This document shows positions 55,707-64,000 of a DNA stretch of 64,000 bases, in pieces. Position 1 is the first letter of the stretch. Every line of letters starts with the position of its first letter. The notes beneath the pieces were generated by a model. It worked only from the letters and a program-made list of their open reading frames with translations, did no database searches and was not told the origin of the DNA. Origin of the DNA: Chloroherpetonaceae bacterium (lineage in GTDB: Bacteria > Bacteroidota > Chlorobiia > Chlorobiales > Thermochlorobacteraceae); assembly GCA_025056565.1 (NCBI GenBank), contig JANWWA010000012.1, positions 37,654 through 101,653 on the forward strand, read 5' to 3'. Position numbers and translations under genes: made by a program.

Positions 55707-56696
55707 TTAGGCGCAAATTACTTCGCCAATAAGCCAAGCTGATTCACCACTGGCTTGAAAGTGTCGAAGCAAACGCTCAGCTTCGCTGGGTGAAGCAATA
55801 AGAACAAGACCCACGCCCAAATTAAAGGTGCGGCGCATATCATCGTCAGGCACATTCCCTTCTCGCTGAATGAGTTGAAAGATGGTGGGAATTGTCCAAG
55901 CCTGCCAATCAATATGAAGAGCCAGACCCTTTGGAATCACACGCATGGTGTTGCTCACAAGACCGCCACCTGTAATGTGCGCTAAACCCTTAATGGTGTA
56001 TTGAGAAAGCAGAGGATAAATGACAGGGTAATACGATCGATGAATGCGTAAGAGGGCCTCACCAATTGTGCAGCCTAATGCATCTACGTATTCGTGCAAG
56101 CGGTGCTCAAAGATTTTCCGTGCAAGCGAATAGCCGTTGGTGTGCAAGCCTGTAGAAGCTAAGGCAATCAGCACATCACCAGCAACAATCGATTCACCTG
56201 TGATAAGGTGCTCTTTTTCAGCAATACCGACAATCGTGCCAGCAAGGTCAAAATCGCCTTCAGCATACAACCCGGGCATTTCGGCCGTCTCGCCGCCAAT
56301 GAGGGCACAATCATTCTCCTTGCAAGCTTGAGCAATGCCCGAAATAACCGATACGGCGTCGTCAGGGTGCAACTTGCCAGTAGCGTAGTAGTCCAGAAAG
56401 TAGAGAGGTTTTGCGCCACAGACCAGAATGTCATTGACACAGTGATTGACAAGGCACTGACCGACGGTATCGAACTTGCGCAAGGCAGCGGCGACTTTAA
56501 GCTTGGTGCCGACGCCATCGACGCTGGAAACCAGCACAGGACGCCGAAAGTTAGAGAGATCCAGCTCAAAGAAGCCACCAAACGCACCAATCTCCCCTAA
56601 GACACCTTTGGTGAAAGTTGATTTAGCCAGCGGCTTGATGCGGCGCACCACTTCATCGCCAGCGTCAATATCCACTCCTGCTGACTTGTAGTTCAT
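55707..56696 (-). CDS. purM: Phosphoribosylformylglycinamidine cyclo-ligase
   Basis: 329 aa (AIR synthetase). Closes the imidazole ring in purine synthesis using ATP. The N-terminal YKSAGVDIDAG, the PVLVSSVDGVGTKLK segment, the nucleotide-binding GGETAEMPGLY and the late HITGGGLVSN are all signature blocks. Normal length. Start ATG 56696, 20 nt behind lysC. Confidence 0.96.
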   Translation of the reverse strand: MNYKSAGVDIDAGDEVVRRIKPLAKSTFTKGVLGEIGAFGGFFELDLSNFRRPVLVSSVDGVGTKLKVAAALRKFDTVGQCLVNHCVNDILVCGAKPLYFLDYYATGKLHPDDAVSVISGIAQACKENDCALIGGETAEMPGLYAEGDFDLAGTIVGIAEKEHLITGESIVAGDVLIALASTGLHTNGYSLARKIFEHRLHEYVDALGCTIGEALLRIHRSYYPVIYPLLSQYTIKGLAHITGGGLVSNTMRVIPKGLALHIDWQAWTIPTIFQLIQREGNVPDDDMRRTFNLGVGLVLIASPSEAERLLRHFQASGESAWLIGEVICA

Positions 56697-56716
56697 CAGA
56701 GAAAAATGCTAAGCGG

Positions 56717-58117
56717 CTAAGCGAAAATAGCGTTTTCTTTCACTTCGGAGAAAAACTCACGGTGCAAGGCACGCACAGCAGCCGGCGCATCTTGTTCAGC
56801 CACCACGAAGCCAATATTAATCTCCGATGCGCCTTGCGAAATCATCTTGATGTTAATGCCAGCCTCAGCCAATGTTGAGAAAATGCGCCCAGCAACACCT
56901 GGTGCAGCGCGTAGATTGTCACCCACCACGCAGATAATAGCCACATCACGCTCAACCTCTACCTCAGCAATAGTTTCCAGCTCCTTGATAATCCGTTCAA
57001 GGTTGGTGGTGTCGCCAATCGTGAGCGAGATGGACACTTCGCTGGTAGAAATCATATCAATTGGCGTTTGCGCATCGGCAAACACACGTGCGACTTTGTA
57101 AAGAAAGCCGTAAGTGTCTAGCATCTGAGTGGAGGTCAAGTTAATGATGACTTGACCTGTTTTATGCGCAATAGATTTCACCATGCCGTCAAACGATTGG
57201 ATAGATTGCGTGATGAGTGTGCCCTCTATGTGTGGGCGTTTAGAGTTCAAGACATAAACTGGAATGTTCTTCTGCACCGCAGGGCGAATGGTTGAGGGGT
57301 GCAAGACTTTTGCGCCAAAGTAGGCTAATTCAGCCGCTTCACGGAAAGTCATGACTTTAAGTCGCTTGGCGTTTGGCACAAGTCGCGGGTCGCAGGTCAT
57401 CACGCCATCCACATCTGTCCAGATTTGAATGCTCTCTGCATCAAGTGCAGCGCCGAAAATAGAAGCAGAGTAGTCTGAACCGCCGCGCCCAAGCGTGGTA
57501 GTCTGTCCTACCAGCGTTGCACCAATGTAGCCTTGTGTAACCACGACCTTGCCTGCTTGCAGCAGCGGCAAGACTTTTGTTTGTGCGCGAGCACGCACCT
57601 CATCGTCAAGAGGCTGTGCTTTTCCAAAATGGTCATCGGTGATGAGCACCTCGCGCGCATCCAGCCAAGCCGCAGGCAAGCCTGCTTCCTGCATAGCTTG
57701 CGCCAAGATGAGCGAAGAGAAAAGTTCGCCGTTTGCGGCAATACTGTCCATCAGGCGTGGCGTAAGCTCACCAATCACCGTGAGCGCTCTAATGATGCTG
57801 GACAGCTCCTCGAAAAGCTCTGAAAGCTGAGCTTGCAGCAATGCAGTGTCGCCTGAAAGTAAATCCGCAATCACCTGCTGGTGATGTGCTTTGATGGCTT
57901 TAAGTGCTTCACGGCTCTCGGTCTTCTTGCCAGAAGCGGCAAGCTGCCCTAGCGCAAAAAGCTGGTTGGTAATGCCAGCGCAAGCACTGGTTACCACCAG
58001 TGGTGCAGCTTTGCCTGATTGCTGCGAAAGCAGGTGCTCGCGCCGAACAATCTCAACAACATTGCGCATCGCAGCGGCATTTTCAACCGAAGTGCCGCCA
58101 AATTTCATCACGACCAT
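56717..58117 (-). CDS. lysC: Aspartate kinase
   Basis: 466 aa. Phosphorylates aspartate, the first step to lysine, threonine and methionine. KFGGTS kinase motif at the N-terminus, LGRGGSDYSA in the Asp-binding site, then two ACT regulatory domains (about 320-460; VARVFADAQTPIDMIST, IFSTLAEAGINIKMISQG), so feedback-controlled. ATG 58117 is used; ATG 58108 also possible. Directly upstream of purM (20 nt). Confidence 0.96.
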   Translation of the reverse strand: MVVMKFGGTSVENAAAMRNVVEIVRREHLLSQQSGKAAPLVVTSACAGITNQLFALGQLAASGKKTESREALKAIKAHHQQVIADLLSGDTALLQAQLSELFEELSSIIRALTVIGELTPRLMDSIAANGELFSSLILAQAMQEAGLPAAWLDAREVLITDDHFGKAQPLDDEVRARAQTKVLPLLQAGKVVVTQGYIGATLVGQTTTLGRGGSDYSASIFGAALDAESIQIWTDVDGVMTCDPRLVPNAKRLKVMTFREAAELAYFGAKVLHPSTIRPAVQKNIPVYVLNSKRPHIEGTLITQSIQSFDGMVKSIAHKTGQVIINLTSTQMLDTYGFLYKVARVFADAQTPIDMISTSEVSISLTIGDTTNLERIIKELETIAEVEVERDVAIICVVGDNLRAAPGVAGRIFSTLAEAGINIKMISQGASEINIGFVVAEQDAPAAVRALHREFFSEVKENAIFA

Positions 58118-58247
58118 TTTGAACACCCAGTGATAAGCTCTGCAAAAAAAATTTAGCCGCAAAGGTAATCAAAACTTGCGATTTTTATGCATCGCAGGGC
58201 AGCGCTGTTACGAAATTCTGTAGCAGAGGTTGCATTGCTACACGGTG

Positions 58248-59579
58248 CTACTTTCCATCACCTAACAGCACAATCTTTTCACGGTGGTGCAGAACGGCTT
58301 TGGTAGCATTGCGCGTGTCAATAATGCGCTTGGATTCACGCACAATCATCTCGTAATCAAATGCGCTGTGGTCTGTTGTGATAATGACGATGTCCGCTGC
58401 ATTAAGCGTTTCCTTCGTGAGAGGCGAGGCGTGCATTTCAATCACTGTGCCGTTTGTTGTATGTTCTCTGAAATGTGGCACGTGTGGATCGCAGTAGGAA
58501 ATATGCTGAGCGCCTTCCTGCATAAGAAGTTCAATCACCTTGATAGCAGGAGAGTGGCGAATGTCATCTACGTTTTTCTTGAAAGCCACGCCTAAGAAAA
58601 GGTAGTGCGCATGCTCAATGGTTACAGGCATACGAGCAACTTCTTTCATAATCATATCGCGCACATAAAACGGCATACTCTCGTTGGTCTCGGCGGCAAG
58701 GGTGATAAACTTGGTCTGGAAATCGTAGGCACGTGCTTGCCAAGCAAGGTAGTAGGGGTCAATCAGGATGCAGTGCCCACCAATACCAGGACCTGGATAG
58801 AACGGCATAAAGCCGAAGGGTTTGGTGGAAGCAGCTTCAACCACCTCCCAGATATTGATGCCGCCCATTCGGTCACAGAGCATCGCCATTTCATTGACAA
58901 GCGCAATGTTGACGCTGCGAAAAATGTTCTCGAGCAATTTTTCCATTTCAGCCACACGGGGCGAAGAGACAATATGCACGCTGGCGACGATTTGCCTATT
59001 TGCCAGTGCAGCTAGTTCCGTGCAACGAGGCGTAACGCCCCCAACAACAATAGGTGTATTGCTGGTATTCCACTTCGGATTGCCTGGGTCAATGCGCTCA
59101 GGTGAAAAGGCTAAATAGAAGTCCTCACCCACTTTCATTCCAGTACGCGCCAGAATCGGAAGCACATAGCCCTCAGTGGTATTCGGGAAAGTAGTGGATT
59201 TGAGGATAATGAGCTGCTCTTTGCGTAGGTGCTGAGCGATGGATTCCGAAGCGGAGAGAATGTAGGAAATGTCAGGCTCTTTGTTAGCCGTAAAAGGCGT
59301 GGGCACGCAGATGTAAATCACATCGCACTCACGAACACAGGTGTAACTATCAGTTGCTTTAAGCCCGTTTCGTCTGGCTTCGGCAAATTCCTCAGCTTTA
59401 ATGTCTTGGATGTAGTTTTTATCTGAATTGATGGCACCGACTTTGCGCTTATCCAAGTCGATGCCAATGGTGCGAAAGCCTTTGCGAGCAAATTCAACGG
59501 CAAGGGGCAGACCGACATACCCCAAGCCAACAACGCCGATGACAGCGGATTTATTCTCGAGTTTTTCTTTGAGTGACAT
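58248..59579 (-). CDS. UDP-N-acetylglucosamine/mannosamine 6-dehydrogenase type enzyme
   Basis: 443 aa. NAD-binding GLGYVGLP, the catalytic Cys in GPGIGGHCILIDPYYL (Lys/Asn neighbours as in the family), and the C-terminal UDP-binding part DPHVP. The WbpA/WecC group oxidises a UDP-amino-sugar to its uronic acid for envelope polysaccharide. ATG 59579 fits MSLKEKL, the family start; an upstream ATG at 59642 is possible. No other polysaccharide genes lie nearby. Confidence 0.92.
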   Translation of the reverse strand: MSLKEKLENKSAVIGVVGLGYVGLPLAVEFARKGFRTIGIDLDKRKVGAINSDKNYIQDIKAEEFAEARRNGLKATDSYTCVRECDVIYICVPTPFTANKEPDISYILSASESIAQHLRKEQLIILKSTTFPNTTEGYVLPILARTGMKVGEDFYLAFSPERIDPGNPKWNTSNTPIVVGGVTPRCTELAALANRQIVASVHIVSSPRVAEMEKLLENIFRSVNIALVNEMAMLCDRMGGINIWEVVEAASTKPFGFMPFYPGPGIGGHCILIDPYYLAWQARAYDFQTKFITLAAETNESMPFYVRDMIMKEVARMPVTIEHAHYLFLGVAFKKNVDDIRHSPAIKVIELLMQEGAQHISYCDPHVPHFREHTTNGTVIEMHASPLTKETLNAADIVIITTDHSAFDYEMIVRESKRIIDTRNATKAVLHHREKIVLLGDGK

Positions 59580-59740
59580 TGGTGCTGGTTCAATAAAGCG
59601 CAAAGATAGAAGATTCAGCGGAATTGTGAAGGCGCAGAGCACATGTTGTGTGATACGCTGCAGCGCCTCTCAACTGAGAAGAGCACGCTGACTTTTTGTA
59701 GTCGGCAATTTTATCTGTATCTTCCCGCTTGTTTCTCGGA

Positions 59741-60364
59741 ATGGTGATAGCCGCCAGAGACCTCAAGAAAACTTACGACCGCGTCCCCGTCTTTGAGCAT
59801 CTTTCGTTTGAAATATGTTCTGGTGAGACGCTCGGTATTCAGGGACCAAACGGAAGCGGAAAGTCAACTTTGATGAAGTTGATTGCTGGCGTAGCGACCC
59901 CGACCAGCGGCACGGTGAGTTACTTGCAAAACGGTATGCCAATTGAGAAAACAGAGCAAATCCGTTACATTGGGTTTGTGGCGCCGTATCTCCAGTTTTA
60001 CAGTGAGCTGACAGGATTGGAAAATGTGCTATTCTCTCTGCGTGCCAGAGGCATAATGCCTGATATGAACCGAATTAAATCGCTCTTCGAACACTTTGCG
60101 CTAAGCACTGCATACCAAAAGCGAGTTCAGACCTACTCCTCTGGAATGCTACAGCGTCTTCGATTGGTGCAAGCCTTTGCCGCTAACCCCCCTGTTTGCT
60201 TGTTGGACGAGCCTACGGCGACCCTCGATGAATCTGGCGTAGCCCTGCTCTGGCAGTATCTGGATGGCTATCGCAAAGATGCGATTTTGATTGTTGCCAG
60301 TAACGATGCCCGTGATTTTGCTCGGTGCACGCAAATGTTGCGTATAGAGGATTTCAAGCCCTGA
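59741..60364 (+). CDS. ABC transporter ATP-binding protein
   Basis: 207 aa. Walker A GPNGSGKST, signature YSSGMLQRL, Walker B VCLLDEPTATLDE, all intact. The short single-domain form and the signature resemble CcmA-type heme exporters and similar small exporters, but no permease gene adjoins. ATG 59741 is used. The stop lies 8 nt before the RNase R start, so they are probably co-transcribed. Confidence 0.9.
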   Translation: MVIAARDLKKTYDRVPVFEHLSFEICSGETLGIQGPNGSGKSTLMKLIAGVATPTSGTVSYLQNGMPIEKTEQIRYIGFVAPYLQFYSELTGLENVLFSLRARGIMPDMNRIKSLFEHFALSTAYQKRVQTYSSGMLQRLRLVQAFAANPPVCLLDEPTATLDESGVALLWQYLDGYRKDAILIVASNDARDFARCTQMLRIEDFKP

Positions 60365-60372
60365 GAAAAGCT

Positions 60373-62754
60373 ATGCCGAAAAAACGTCGTCGCCATAAGA
60401 AAACATCACAAAGTGCACCACGTCGCCCCCGTCCCGACGATATGGTGCGCGTGAAGGATTTTCTCATTCGTCAAGGTGAAAAGACAACCGCCGCAGAAAT
60501 CCTAACCTTTTTAGCAGAAAACGACCAACAAGCCTTTCGCTCACGCGAGATTGCAAGCGCCTTAGGGTATCTCTCAGATGAAGACCTGCCCGGCTTCTGG
60601 TATGTGTTGCACAAGCTACACGAAGAAGGGGCACTCGATAAAGATGCAGAGCGCCGCTACAGCCTTGCAAAAGGTGTGGCACCCTTGCCAGATGTCATTC
60701 GTGCCCGTCAAGAATTAGCCGTAGATGCCAAAACCAAAGTTGCACCATTTGTCCCTCCGCCAAAGCAACGATACAAAGTAGGAGAGGTCTATGAGGGCAC
60801 ACTCAAAACCAACCCAAGCGGCTATGGACTGGTCAGTGTGGAAGGCTATGAAGATGAGATTTTTGTGCCTGCAAGCGAACTGCGCAGCGTCTTAGACGGC
60901 GACCGTGTAAAAGTGCGCATTACGCTAGCGCCACTGGAAGTCAAAGCCGACCGTGAGTCATTCTCGCGCCGCTTTGAAGGAAAAATCATTGAGGTCCTCG
61001 AACACACGCGCACAGAGCTGGTTGGCGTGCTGAAACGGCGCAACAAAGCCTTCCAATTTATTCCTGATAGCAACCGCATTCTGCCAGAAGTCTTTGTCTC
61101 ACTCAAAGACGCCAAAGGTGCAGAAGATGGCGATAAGGTGGTGCTAAGCAAACTGAAATTCCAAGACGACCACACGCTCACTGGCAAGGTCAAAGAGATA
61201 CTTGGGCGAGCAGGTGATTCATCTGTAGAAGTGCTTTCTATTGCGCGCTCGCTGGGCATTGATGCCACCTTCCCAAAAAGTGTACTTGACGAAGCCAATG
61301 CTCTAAGCGATGAAATTAGCGATGAAGACCTTGAAGGTCGGCTTGACCTGCGCGATAAAATCGTCTTTACTATTGACCCATATGATGCCAAAGACTTCGA
61401 TGATGCGCTCTCCATTGAACAACTGGATGATGGGCACTACCTCGTAGGCGTCCACATAGCCGATGTGTCGCATTATGTTCGAGAGGGCACAAAGTTGGAT
61501 GCTGAAGCCCAACGCCGCTCTACTTCGGTCTATCTTGTTGACCGTGTCATTCCAATGCTACCCTCCAACCTCTCCGAGAATATCTGCAGCCTAAATCCGC
61601 ATGTCGATCGATTGGCTTACTCAGTGCTCTTCACAATGACGAGCTACGGTAAGGTGATGGATTACCGTATTGAGAAAACCGTGATTCACTCACGAAGGCG
61701 ATTTACTTACGAGGAGGTGCAGGCTATCCTTGAAGCAGGCGAGGGTGAATTTTATGAGCAGATTGAAGCATTGCATCGATTAAGCAAAATTTTGAACAAA
61801 GAGCGCTTTGCGCATGGCTCAATTGATTTCGATACCGAAGAGGTAAAGTTCAAGTTAGATGCAATGGGCAGACCGATAGAAGTGGTTCGCAAAGTGCGCC
61901 TCGATAGTCATCGCTTAATTGAAGAATTTATGCTGCTGGCTAATCGAACCGTAGCAAAGCATATCGCTGAGCACTTTCAGACTGAAGAGCTGGGCTACCC
62001 AAGCATTTACCGTGTTCACGACGCACCAAATCCTGAAAAAATCAAGGCGCTTGCAGCCTTTGTGAAACGGTTAGGCTATAACCTTGAAATCAAGAAAAAC
62101 GCATTCAACAACGAAACTGCCACTTCACAAGCCCTGCGCAAATTGCTGATGGATGTCAAAGGCACATCGGTAGAAACAATAGTCTCCGAACTGGCGCTGC
62201 GAGCAATGGCAAAAGCCGTCTATTCACCTAATAACATCGGGCACTATGGATTGGCATTTGACTTTTACACGCACTTTACCTCGCCCATTCGCCGCTATCC
62301 TGACCTTGTGACGCATCGCTTGCTGTATGAATATGAAACGCTGCGCAAAAATCGTCGCAGGCTGTCTAAGCAGCGACTTAAAAAGCTTAATGCACTCATT
62401 CCAGCAATTTGTGACCACGCCAGCGAGCAGGAACGCAATGCAACTGAGGCAGAGCGAGACTCAATTAAGCTCAAACAAGTGGAATACATCTCTGACCACA
62501 TTGGCAATGTCTATACAGGCGTGATTTCAGGCGTAACGGACTTCGGCATTTATGTTCGCTTGATTGATATGGGCGTCGAGGGAATGGTGCATATTAAGAC
62601 TATGCTAGACGATTATTACGAGTTTGACGAGCGCACATACTCGCTGGTTGGCAAGCGTTTCCACCGTCGCTACCAACTGGGTCAGACGGTGCGTGTCAAA
62701 GTGCATGCCGCCGATACCCGACGCCGCACGATTGATTTTCTTTTGGTGAACTGA
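60373..62754 (+). CDS. rnr: Ribonuclease R
   Basis: 793 aa. A basic N-terminus and winged-helix part (about 25-95) lead to two cold-shock domains (about 140-290), the RNB nuclease domain (IDPYDAKDFDDALS holds the catalytic Asp cluster, about 345), and S1 (about 710-793; VYTGVISGVTDFGIYV). It degrades structured RNA 3' to 5'. ATG 60373 fixes the start; the frame is open to 60325, overlapping the ABC gene. Confidence 0.95.
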   Translation: MPKKRRRHKKTSQSAPRRPRPDDMVRVKDFLIRQGEKTTAAEILTFLAENDQQAFRSREIASALGYLSDEDLPGFWYVLHKLHEEGALDKDAERRYSLAKGVAPLPDVIRARQELAVDAKTKVAPFVPPPKQRYKVGEVYEGTLKTNPSGYGLVSVEGYEDEIFVPASELRSVLDGDRVKVRITLAPLEVKADRESFSRRFEGKIIEVLEHTRTELVGVLKRRNKAFQFIPDSNRILPEVFVSLKDAKGAEDGDKVVLSKLKFQDDHTLTGKVKEILGRAGDSSVEVLSIARSLGIDATFPKSVLDEANALSDEISDEDLEGRLDLRDKIVFTIDPYDAKDFDDALSIEQLDDGHYLVGVHIADVSHYVREGTKLDAEAQRRSTSVYLVDRVIPMLPSNLSENICSLNPHVDRLAYSVLFTMTSYGKVMDYRIEKTVIHSRRRFTYEEVQAILEAGEGEFYEQIEALHRLSKILNKERFAHGSIDFDTEEVKFKLDAMGRPIEVVRKVRLDSHRLIEEFMLLANRTVAKHIAEHFQTEELGYPSIYRVHDAPNPEKIKALAAFVKRLGYNLEIKKNAFNNETATSQALRKLLMDVKGTSVETIVSELALRAMAKAVYSPNNIGHYGLAFDFYTHFTSPIRRYPDLVTHRLLYEYETLRKNRRRLSKQRLKKLNALIPAICDHASEQERNATEAERDSIKLKQVEYISDHIGNVYTGVISGVTDFGIYVRLIDMGVEGMVHIKTMLDDYYEFDERTYSLVGKRFHRRYQLGQTVRVKVHAADTRRRTIDFLLVN

Positions 62755-62795
62755 CGCAGTGCAAGACAACAATTCGCTCAGACGTCGCAGAGAAG

Positions 62796-63572
62796 ATGCC
62801 AGTCTTAGAACGCATTTTGATTTACCCGATTAAGTCGCTGGATGGCGTTGGGACTAAATCAGCAAAGCTTGTGGAAGGCGGTGCACTGCAATTTGACCGC
62901 AAGTTCGCTCTGGTAGATGAAAATGGGCTTTTTGTGAGTGCCAAACGCTTTCCGCTGATTCATCGCTTGCGCGCAGAGTTTGACCTGCAAGCCTGCACCG
63001 TTACCCTAACCGCACCGCACCAGTCGCCTTGCACCTTTGACTTGTGCGGAAGCCTTGGGCACTTAGAAGACTTTTTTAGCAGCTACTTTGGCTTTCGAGT
63101 GCGCCTTGTGCAAAATTCCGCTGGCGGTTTTCCAGACGATACAGACTGCCCTGGACCAACGATTGCAGCACGTGCGACCTTTGCGCATCTGACGAAGTGG
63201 TTTCCAGACCTGTGTGTGGAAGAGCTGATTCGGCGCTTTCGAGCAAACTTGATTCTAGGCGAGGCAGAAGCATTCTGGGAAGACCGTTTAGTCGGCTCTG
63301 AAGGCGAAGGCGTGCGCTTCCGCATTGGGGAAGTGATTTACGAAGGTTGGAAACCTTGCGCACGCTGCGCTGTGCCAACGCGTAACACACTAACAGGTGA
63401 AAGCGATGCCCGCTTTCAGCAAATTTTCTCAGAGCGGCGCCAAAAAGAATTACCAATCTGGGCAGAACCAAGCCGCTTTACACACTTCTATCGCTTAGGC
63501 GTCAATACACGGGCAGCAGCACAAGAAATTGGCAAGACTTTGCACGTCGGCGACCCTGTAGCCTTGTTGTAG
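62796..63572 (+). CDS. MOSC-domain protein
   Basis: 258 aa with a MOSC N-terminal beta barrel (about 1-95; ILIYPIKSLDG) and a C-terminal MOSC domain (about 115-258). The conserved Cys of the family appears in CARCAVPTRN, where molybdenum cofactor sulfur chemistry takes place. MOSC proteins bind Moco, as in YcbX-type or mARC-type reductases; the partner reductase is not in the window. Confidence 0.9.
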   Translation: MPVLERILIYPIKSLDGVGTKSAKLVEGGALQFDRKFALVDENGLFVSAKRFPLIHRLRAEFDLQACTVTLTAPHQSPCTFDLCGSLGHLEDFFSSYFGFRVRLVQNSAGGFPDDTDCPGPTIAARATFAHLTKWFPDLCVEELIRRFRANLILGEAEAFWEDRLVGSEGEGVRFRIGEVIYEGWKPCARCAVPTRNTLTGESDARFQQIFSERRQKELPIWAEPSRFTHFYRLGVNTRAAAQEIGKTLHVGDPVALL

Positions 63573-63584
63573 CTTATTGCTACA
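63568..63584. terminator. Hairpin between convergent genes
   Basis: TGTAGC-TTATT-GCTACA, 6-bp perfect stem overlapping the MOSC stop. On the + strand TTTTT lies 11 nt further at 63594-63598, so it may serve as a weak terminator. Confidence 0.4.
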
Positions 63585-63587
63585 GAG

Positions 63588-64000
63588 CTATGCCTTTTTA
63601 ATGCCTCGCAGCATCTGAACGACTTCTTGAAGATGATGCTCAAGGCCACTGTGCGAGCCAACGGCAACAACAATAAGCACGCGTTTCTTTGGCGTGTAGA
63701 TAAGCTCAAGGCGCATTTCAACAGGCGTGCCATCATGTGTGCCCGTGCCACCAAACCCCCAAGCAGGCATACCGTCAATTGCAAAATCGTCGTGCGTTTT
63801 ATCGAACTTGGCATCTTGCACCACACTGCGGAGGTCATTCGTCAATGATTCCAAAGTGTGTTCAAAGTCAGATGCACTGGCAATAATGTAGCCAACATAC
63901 ACTTCACCGTCTGGGCTGGTTGCAGAGAGTGTATTATTACGCGTCTCGACTTTCCAGTCATCTGGCACCCACACCCTAACGCCAGCAACACGATGTGTAT
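63588..64000 (-). CDS. Hypothetical protein, 5' end beyond window
   Basis: The frame stays open from the stop (TAG, 63588-63590) to the window edge. The visible part has an exposed VWVPDDWKVE start of a domain seen in small membrane-associated proteins with the layout W-P-x-D-W followed by TSPDGEVYVGYII and GGTGTHDGTPVEMRLELI, which reads as an alternating beta sheet with a C-terminal helix (LEHHLQEVVQMLRGI). The GTG at 63974 could be a start, but the upstream codons (THRVAGV) look coding. No family named. Confidence 0.55.
   Translation of the reverse strand, partial: THRVAGVRVWVPDDWKVETRNNTLSATSPDGEVYVGYIIASASDFEHTLESLTNDLRSVVQDAKFDKTHDDFAIDGMPAWGFGGTGTHDGTPVEMRLELIYTPKKRVLIVVAVGSHSGLEHHLQEVVQMLRGIKKA

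Overview
The window comes from a bacterial chromosome of moderate GC with densely packed genes on both strands. Gene content suggests a member of the Chlorobi/Bacteroidota side of the tree, probably a phototroph of the Chloroherpeton/Thermochlorobacter kind. The grounds are a fragment of a magnesium-chelatase H (BchH/CobN family) gene at the left edge, a secreted protein with a type IX secretion (Por) C-terminal sorting domain, several outer-membrane beta-barrel proteins, lipoproteins and two UbiA prenyltransferases. The assignment is inference; there is no rRNA or other marker here to settle it.

Layout. 1-5653: 3' fragment of bchH-like gene, a 54-residue membrane protein, then leftward genes for a LamG/T9SS surface protein, a pullulanase-type glycoside hydrolase and a small outer-membrane protein. 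6026-8995: heat-shock operon hrcA-grpE-dnaJ without dnaK. 9129-11375: Bcp peroxiredoxin, a secreted helical-repeat protein and a UbiA prenyltransferase. 11577-14235: soluble PAS histidine kinase with a double-receiver protein. 14236-14450: perfect 29-bp tandem repeat and a terminator. 14472-15047: fasciclin lipoprotein. 15327-20892: leftward signalling operon (ATP-grasp ligase, PAS kinase, sigma-54 activator, membrane kinase).

21139-29261: rightward metabolic block with gcvH, gcvP, nadK, a thioredoxin-like lipoprotein, miaA, a STAS protein with a histone-H1-like tail and a sodium/solute symporter. 29370-33033: prolyl oligopeptidase, a decayed DCC-family remnant and an M28 peptidase. 33285-35865: receiver-HisKA protein, UbiA prenyltransferase and trpA, whose reading frame runs antisense into a HEAT-repeat/cyclophilin fusion (35758-37812). 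37877-42735: TPR protein, alpha/beta hydrolase lipoprotein, outer-membrane protein and a lipoprotein. 42794-48150: a lipid-type cluster (acyl-CoA ligase, MFS exporter, divergent FabH-like ketosynthase, FabG-like reductase, MarR/GbsR-type regulator). 48206-55625: GHL10 glycoside hydrolase, proline iminopeptidase, a 1430-residue GH13 protein with a long basic tail and a small hypothetical protein. 55707-64000: purM, lysC, UDP-sugar dehydrogenase, ABC ATPase, RNase R, MOSC protein and an edge fragment.

Most of the window is ordinary core and accessory metabolism. The points that stand out are the FabH-like enzyme lacking the His and Asn of the catalytic triad inside a small transport-linked cluster, signalling proteins with missing or altered domains, two unrelated proteins with histone-H1-like tails, the truncated chelatase gene and the trpA antisense overlap. 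No CRISPR array, insertion sequence, tRNA or rRNA was found.
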